64,000 bases of DNA from Euryodendron excelsum. Lineage: Eukaryota > Streptophyta > Magnoliopsida > Ericales > Pentaphylacaceae. Every line of letters begins with the position of its first letter. Within the stretch, counting starts at the first letter, position 1. The translations under genes and the position numbers were made by a program. The stretch spans positions 33,241,501 to 33,305,500 of the forward strand of contig CM065378.1 in assembly GCA_033060915.1 (NCBI GenBank). The letters are read 5' to 3'. The notes under the pieces were generated by a model, which was not told the origin of the DNA, ran no database searches, and saw only the letters and a list, made by a program, of their open reading frames with translations. Positions 57,920 through 64,000 of the stretch are shown here, in pieces.

Positions 57920-59493
57920 ATGGAAACTCCAGAATACTTGCAAGGAGGGTACTACAATGCACAATTCACGCCGGAAAAGCGCCACTCCGATACCAAGTCC
58001 GCCGGTGACCATTTCATCGTCGAAGACCTTCTCGACGTCCCCAATGACGACTCTGTCGTTGCCGACGGCACGTTCGACACTGTCACTGGAACCTCCACCG
58101 TCACCGTTGTTGACAGCTGCAACTCTTCCTTCTCCGGGGGCGAGCCTCATTTCTCCGGCGACATGGGGTGCCGGAGCTTCGCCGACCCTCAATTCTCTAG
58201 CGACCTCTGCGTTCCGGTAATTACATTTGTTTATGCAGAAATAAGAATATTGCTAAATTCAGCACGTACAATTTGAAGAGTCGTTTTGATTGTGTGCATA
58301 AAGCTTTGGAAATTATTTTCATTTCCAGTTTCGGAATAAAAATATTTAATATTTTTTAGCATTTTTTGCATGAAATACGATGAAGGAATCACTTTTGGAA
58401 ACAGAAACAGACTCTTTTTCTGTTTGGTTGCTCAGAAAATGAAAGCAAAAACAAACGAAATTAAGATGCAGCTTTCGGCCTCATGGGTCTCGTGTTGAGA
58501 AAAAGAAAATAGATATCAAAATCTTCATTTAAGTAGACAAGTTGCATTAACTTGGTCTAGTTGAGTAGAGGCTGTTATTTTCCGTGGTCCCAAACAATAA
58601 AAATTCTACCCCAAAATTTGAATTAAGGACAAAAAAATTTCTTGACAACCAAACATACAGTATATACTTCTAAAAATGAAAAGATAAGGAATTTATTCCA
58701 ATCTCAACATAACTATGTGTCTCTATGTGTCTAAAATATTTGTTTTTGGTTTTTTTTTTTTTTTTTTTTACAGTACGATGATTTAGCTGAGCTCGAGTGG
58801 CTATCGAATTTCGTCGAAGAATCATTTTCGAGCGAGGATTTGCAGAAGCTGCAGATAATATCCGGCATGAAAGCTCGGACTGACGAAGCGTCCGAAACCC
58901 GGGAATTCCAGCCTGAAGCAAATCGAACCAACCGGATTTTCCGTCCGGAGGTATCGGTGCCCGGCAAGGCACGTAGCAAGCGCTCACGCGCCGCCCCATG
59001 TAACTGGACGTCCCGCCTCTTGGTTCTCTCTCCAACGGCCCCAGCATCGCCAACCTCATCCGAGCCCGACATTATGTCAGATTCCAGCAAGAAGACAATG
59101 AAAGCGGCACAGAAGAAGAAAGAAGGCGAGGACATTGCCGCCGCTGGAAGCGGCAGTGATGGGCGGAGATGCCTACATTGTGCCACAGATAAGACTCCCC
59201 AGTGGCGGACTGGGCCTATGGGCCCGAAGACGCTTTGCAATGCTTGTGGTGTCCGGTATAAATCGGGCAGGCTCGTGCCAGAGTACCGGCCCGCTGCAAG
59301 CCCAACTTTCATGCTGACTAAGCACTCGAATTCGCACCGGAAAGTGATGGAGCTCCGGAGGCAGAAGGAGGTCCATAGGGCCCAACAAGAGCAGCAACAA
59401 TTTCTTCATCAGAAAATGATGTTTGACCTATCGAACGGTGACGATTACTTGATCCACCATCATATTGGGCCCGACTTTCCTCAGCTGATGTAG
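57920..59493 (+). CDS. GATA9-like: GATA zinc-finger transcription factor (GATA9/12-like), complete, 2 exons
   Basis: Exon 1 57920-58216 (99 codons), GT-AG intron 58217-58773 with a long T tract before CAG, exon 2 58774-59493 with TAG stop: 338 residues. The type-IV finger C232-x2-C-x18-C-x2-C257 ([20 protein letters not shown]) is followed by [18 protein letters not shown] and [16 protein letters not shown], the subfamily I GATA signature. The N-terminal part has the acidic FIVEDLLD and [18 protein letters not shown] motifs of this subfamily, and KARSKRSR is a likely nuclear signal. It should bind WGATAR sites in the nucleus. GATA9 and GATA12 orthologues are hard to separate from sequence alone. 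The start is the first ATG after the leader and keeps the conserved METPEY opening. Confidence 0.95.
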
Positions 59494-60360
59494 TACTTGC
59501 TGGTCTAGGGTATTTGGGTGAGAGCTCAAGTTTTAGCAGGGGAAATTTGTTTAGAGGATTTCCCTAGTTTTCTAATTTCCTAGAGTAATGTTTCCTAACT
59601 TTCAAATTTTGTAGCATTTGTTTTCAAAAGTTTTGATGCAAAAAGGGGAAAAAGGAAAAAAAAAAAAAAGAAAAAGAAAAAGAAGTGGGGAGTAAAGATT
59701 AGGGGGTGTAGACTCTTAAATGTCCTCTGAGTTTCATTTGCCAAAATTTGGCAAATTCTAGAAACCAATTTTTCCTAATTTAGCAAATATTTATTTTGCA
59801 CGGGTTTCATTTTATTTTCGTTTTACTTGCACGATAATTGAGTATTACTTCCGAATCATTAAAAAAAATAATAATAATTCAGTGCACGAGATTTTGTCCA
59901 CTGCAAGGCTCAAATGTCCATAAAAATTGTACCCAACATTAATCTCCAGGGTCCGTTATGATATATGTGCACTCATTGAATTTAGAGAAAGAGTTAACTC
60001 AAAGTATTAAGTTGTACTTTGAGTCACATGCTCTCTTTTAAGTGACAAGAAAACACCTTTTAAGTACTATTGTTTTGTACATTTACTCGAAAATTTATAC
60101 TTTCATGAACATCATGTTGTTTTAGGTATAAAGTTGTATCCTCAATAGCATGCCAAGAAGTGCACAAAACAGAGTTTGGTTATTGTTAATAATCCTTCTT
60201 GCAAGACACATTAGAGGGGAAAAAACGGAAAAATGTGAGCCCATAAAGGATATACACACTAGGAAAATTTTATCCTTATAGAGTTTTTCTACAAAAAAAA
60301 ACTCTACTAGAATGATATGAAAGTAATACTTTTACAAAAGAAATTGTTATTCTTTCAAAA
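59494..60360. other. 3' flank of the GATA gene, no other gene
   Basis: The first ~300 bases probably hold the 3' UTR, including an A-rich stretch at 59640-59690. No canonical polyadenylation signal stands out. Confidence 0.5.
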
Positions 60361-60401
60361 AATTTGTAAAAAAAAAAAACATCAAAATAATGTGGCTATG
60401 G

Positions 60402-60580
60402 TTTTTTTATAATTTAGAGTTATCATAATAGTATTTTGTTTTAAAGTGAAAGATTGTCATTTAAACATATCATTCTATATAAGTTTTTTTCTTTTTATAA
60501 CACTATATTTTTAAATATGATGAGCCAAAATAATGAATATTTTGTTTTGAAATAAAGGATCTCATTCAGCCTCCACATTT
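60402..60580. repeat. MITE-like dispersed repeat fragment
   Basis: Shares ATTTTGTTTTAAAGTGAA and TATATAAG/TTTTT words with 57364-57470 and belongs with the copies at 55086 and 61095. Confidence 0.45.
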
Positions 60581-60715
60581 TGTATGATAATTTTATGCAC
60601 AAATTATGTTTGTATAGCATTTTTCTATACACTAAGTTTATAGTCAAAAGGTCTTATTCCTCAATTGCCAAGCAAGATAAGTTTGATTGGATTATTCCTT
60701 TCAATTTTTCTCGAG

Positions 60716-60717
<2 letters not shown>

Positions 60718-60746
<29 letters not shown>

Positions 60747-60748
60747 TT
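60718..60748. repeat. (AT)n microsatellite
   Basis: Uninterrupted TA units followed by a T run. Confidence 0.9.
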
Positions 60749-61094
60749 TTTGGGAAGACTTGTATTTGTTGGAAGAAGTATATCTTGAAGAGATAAGAGG
60801 AAAGGTCAGAGAGAGTTATGGCGAACAAGAAGCATGGCCACCCTCATTGAAGAGAGGCCACAGACCTCATCCATAAGCAATGTGCATTGCTATTGTCACT
60901 TGAAAAGTAAAGAAATGCCAATGACAGACCAGTAAAAAAAATAATAAAAAGCATGGGAAATAAGATAACTCCATTAACTAATCCAGGTTAATGAAAAGAT
61001 CATGCAACATATAAAAGAACTTTGTATTAACTTGACAACCTAAACTTTTAATGTTATACAATTACTATATCTATATGAATGACTGGCTGAGGCT

Positions 61095-61235
61095 ATTTAT
61101 CATCTTTTCATTTTAAACTAAAATAATATTATTTTGACTCATAATTTAAAAAAATATTTCTGTTACATCACTTCTGTAAAGATTTTTATATAAAATTTTG
61201 TATAAAAATTGTGTCCGTACAACATTACTTAACTT
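61095..61235. repeat. MITE-like dispersed repeat, copy B (inverted)
   Basis: Contains TTATTTTGACTCATAATTT and TATATAAAATTTTGTATAAA; its reverse complement parallels 55086-55230. Confidence 0.55.
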
Positions 61236-61239
61236 TTAG

Positions 61240-63480
61240 AAGAATGTTAGTCTCAAGAGTATGTGGATGCTGTCACCTCAGCTGAATTCTACCGCTTTGG
61301 TGAGCTTTTTCCTTTTTTTTTTTGGTACATACTTTGGTGGGCTTTTATCATTGCACTAAGCTAAAACCAATATTTTCCTTTAAAAATAAATTAGAGCCAA
61401 TCATATATTATACGTTCAATTTGCTGGAAGAGTGTGTGTTGAGACTTCCCATATATATATATATATATAAACGCGAGTGGACAAACCTTTTTGTGGGGGG
61501 AAATGATAATCCGGCTCATGAATTTGAGTGAAGACCCTTGTATGCGGTGATGGTGGTGAATTTTAACAAACAAGTTTTACAGAGAATGTTAGAGCAAAGC
61601 AGATTCTTTTACCCAACATGTGTATAAATATTATGTATATTATACATCGATTTCTGCAATTCAAATCTCTTTGGCGCTCTGTTGTATCTTTTAGCACAGA
61701 CTTCCACTCACCAATCACTACTCACTCTTGGGAACTCGTGAAAAGAGAGAGAGAAAATAAAGTAGGGTTTACATACAGAAATATAGTTATATATATTTTC
61801 GTGTGTATATATTGAGAGAGAGAGAGAGAGAGAGAGAAAGAAGTTTAATAGAGTTTAGACACACAACTGAAGATGCTAATGTACGTGCGATCCTAGGCAT
61901 CGCTGATCCAAAGGCCTGTCCATTAATAGTTTATTAATACCATTATTTTTGTTTTAGGATTAATCAAATACTCTGCAAATCGTCTGTCCCACTGCACACT
62001 TTGTTTCTTTAGATATTAAATAGAATATTACATCCCAAGTCACTTTTTTCCTTTTTTTTTTTTTAATTATTTCGTGTAGTTATTCACCAGTACTATTGAT
62101 ATTCAATGTTTATATTATTAAATTTGTTTATATTAATCTGTAAGTCAGCACAGTAAACGGAGGTCATGTGCTCCTCACAGGCTCCATAGAACAGTGTCAT
62201 CGTGAGCGCATGCATGCATGCATGCTTAGAATAGAAACATGCAGATACTTATGTAAAAATTGTTATGGTAACTCACCTTTAATCCTAACAGGCTGTTTGG
62301 AATTTGAGGAAGGGAAAGAAAAGAGAAAGAGAAAATGAAGAAAAAGTAGGCTCGTTTGGTTACGATTTTTGTTTCTGTTTTCGTTTTTTGAAATTCGACG
62401 AAATCATGTTTGACAGATTAGTTACAGAAACTGTTTCTGTTAAAATCGCATTTGATAAGACAGTTTCGAAACTTATTTTCAAAAAAACACCCCAATTTTA
62501 GAAATCATTACAAAGGTGTTTTCTGAGTTTTCAGAACCATTTTCATACAAAAATAAAAACAATATAAAAACGATAGTGTTTTCGATAGTCTCATTTTTTT
62601 TAATTTTCAAAAACAAAAAAAACGAGCAACCCCAAACTTTGTAGTTCTAAAAACACAAAAAACAGAAACCGAAATTGAATTGAGAGAGGTACCAAACATA
62701 ACTGTAATTTTCGTTCCCCGCTTGGTTTTGTAAAGAAAATAAAAAGAAAGTAGAGAGAGACTTCACAGTAGCCCAAACTCGTGCATTGGGCTGTTCATTT
62801 TATGCGTGCAGCATTTCAAGACTTACTAAGAATTTATCACCATGATCCCTTTAATTTGTTTAGAAACACGTAGGATTACGAATCCACACCAAGGTATAAA
62901 CAACTTTCACTCTCAAAGACCTCTTATTAGAGAGGATCGGTGCCCTAGTCGTCGAAAACAATTCTACATGTTCTCACAATATATTTATAAACTAATTTTA
63001 ATATATACATGGGCTTCCATGTATGCATGGGGATGTGTCCATGTTACATTGTAAAGGGTCTGTCTCCTTGCCTCAATCTGCATCATCTTCTTCTATGCTG
63101 ACAAATGACTTGGACTTTCCTTTTTCATAATAAAGTTTTTCTCAGTTGCCATAACACATGCATGGTACCATTAAGGTACGTCCACCACCCAAATTATTTT
63201 TTATTTTGCAGTACGGCTAAGAGATGCTCAATCCCCACCCGTAAGCTCCCCTAGATAGCAACATACATGCAAGAGATGAATTGACTAAAATTATCCCCAT
63301 GTTTATCTTTTGAGTAAACATACCCACACACACAGATTTATATGCCTATATATACATATACATGTATATCGGTGACAAGTTCTTCACCCATTTTGAGTAG
63401 ATTTTGAGTCAAAACTACGCCTTCTGAATGTAGGCAACCCATTCACCAACTAAAATACCAGAAATAGTAGAATCTGTAAT
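61240..63480. other. Intergenic sequence, no gene recognised
   Basis: Simple repeats include TA at 61451-61468, GA at about 61814-61838 and CATGCATGCATGCATGC near 62210-62226. 62349-62700 has GTTTGGTTACG and GGTACCAAACATAAC at opposite ends, a possible further MITE. No coding region. Confidence 0.45.
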
Positions 63481-63563
63481 ACTCAGTTCAATAAGTGTGC
63501 ATCGGGAGAGTGATCAAAGAAAAGGGTGCAGGTGGGAAGGACCATAAAAGTGAGAGGAGACAT

Positions 63564-63565
<2 letters not shown>

Positions 63566-63599
<34 letters not shown>
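63566..63599. repeat. (GA)n microsatellite
   Basis: About 17 AG units. Overlapping RERERE and SLSLSL frames are artefacts of it. Confidence 0.95.
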
Positions 63600-63602
<3 letters not shown>

Positions 63603-64000
63603 CCACATGCAGAGTGTATTGTTATGATGGAGACAAGAAGGCAAGGTCCGGATGCAAAATGTATTGATATCATGAAGACATGAATGCAAGGGCCGAGGGC
63701 CCTTTCAAAGGGATGGGAGACATTAGAGACACTTTACCTCATCAACCTCCCCACTTTCTTGGTTTTTCACGTTGCCCACAAAGAGATGCATCATATATAT
63801 AGAGAGAGAGATATAGATACTTCGCATAACACCACTCCATGCATATATTTCTACCTCTCTAACAAGTAACATGAATGGATCAAATACAAAAAAATGCAAA
63901 CAAGGATGAATACCTACATGTATATGTACATATACATAGAATGAGTGCCTCTCCCCATCTATATTGTGAAAAGGAGTTACAGATCTTGATGTGATCAACA
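63600..64000. other. Right edge of window, nothing recognised
   Basis: A moderately GC-rich segment with repeated ATGCA(G/A)(A/G)GTGTATTG / ATGCAAAATGTATTG phrases at 63606 and 63652. No supported gene. Confidence 0.45.

Noticed and set aside
57860..58192. 110-codon minus-strand frame over GATA exon 1
   Set aside because: A shadow of the plus-strand exon, which carries the conserved subfamily sequence and proper splice sites.
58731..59312. 193-codon minus-strand open frame over GATA exon 2
   Set aside because: It is antisense to a conserved GATA exon and results from that exon's GC-rich codon composition. No domain is visible.
60780..60890. Possible microRNA or small gene near GAAGCATGGCCACC
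   Set aside because: I could not match it to a known plant miRNA or find a convincing hairpin by eye.
63483..63689. Open frames with RERERE or SLSLSL runs
   Set aside because: Direct products of the (GA)n microsatellite.

Overview
The window is nuclear DNA of a flowering plant, most likely a eudicot. It is AT-rich, with interrupted genes, GT-AG introns, GA/CT microsatellites in gene leaders and many plant-type transposons. The proteins read like those of woody eudicots, but the species cannot be named from sequence alone. There is no bacterial, organellar or CRISPR-like content. Only three protein-coding genes can be supported, and the rest is mostly transposon debris.

Genes. (1) 476-5006, minus strand: the first 13 coding exons (553 residues) of a class III homeodomain-leucine zipper gene closest to HB8. 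Its C-terminal third lies beyond the left edge. The spliced message carries the miR165/166 site exactly across the exon 4/exon 5 junction, and one intron is of the GC-AG type. (2) 19589-31197, minus strand: a complete ten-exon gene (261 residues) for a TMX2-type, thioredoxin-related membrane protein. Its large introns hold several repeats. (3) 57920-59493, plus strand: a complete two-exon GATA zinc-finger transcription factor gene (338 residues, GATA9/12-like).

Transposons. 6.3-19 kb is repeat-rich: three hAT-like elements with CATAGTT-type ends and 8-bp target duplications, a 1288-bp Mutator-like element with a perfect 9-bp duplication, a 2.4-kb LTR-like unit and SINE-like remnants. 31713-41484 is a structurally complete but coding-dead Ty3/gypsy element on the minus strand, with 5-bp target duplication AGCAG, two LTRs, gag, PR-RT-RH-IN and an additional antisense reading frame, as in the Tat lineage. 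43222-44116 is a second Mutator-like element. 44587-49552 is a short LTR element whose 3' LTR is split by a 2.6-kb solo LTR. That solo LTR is related to the unit at 13-15.4 kb. 52504-53079 is a third Mutator-like element, sitting in one copy of a duplicated segment. 55798-56341 is a long-inverted-repeat element flanked by TTAA.

The three genes do not form a pathway. HB8-like and GATA-type factors are nuclear regulators and the TMX2-like protein is an ER-type membrane protein. I found no convincing new gene system. The observations most worth checking are the variable palindromic repeat arrays at the same place in two related LTRs, a palindrome kept by paired changes in the two LTRs of the gypsy element, the nested insertions, and the miRNA site split by an intron.
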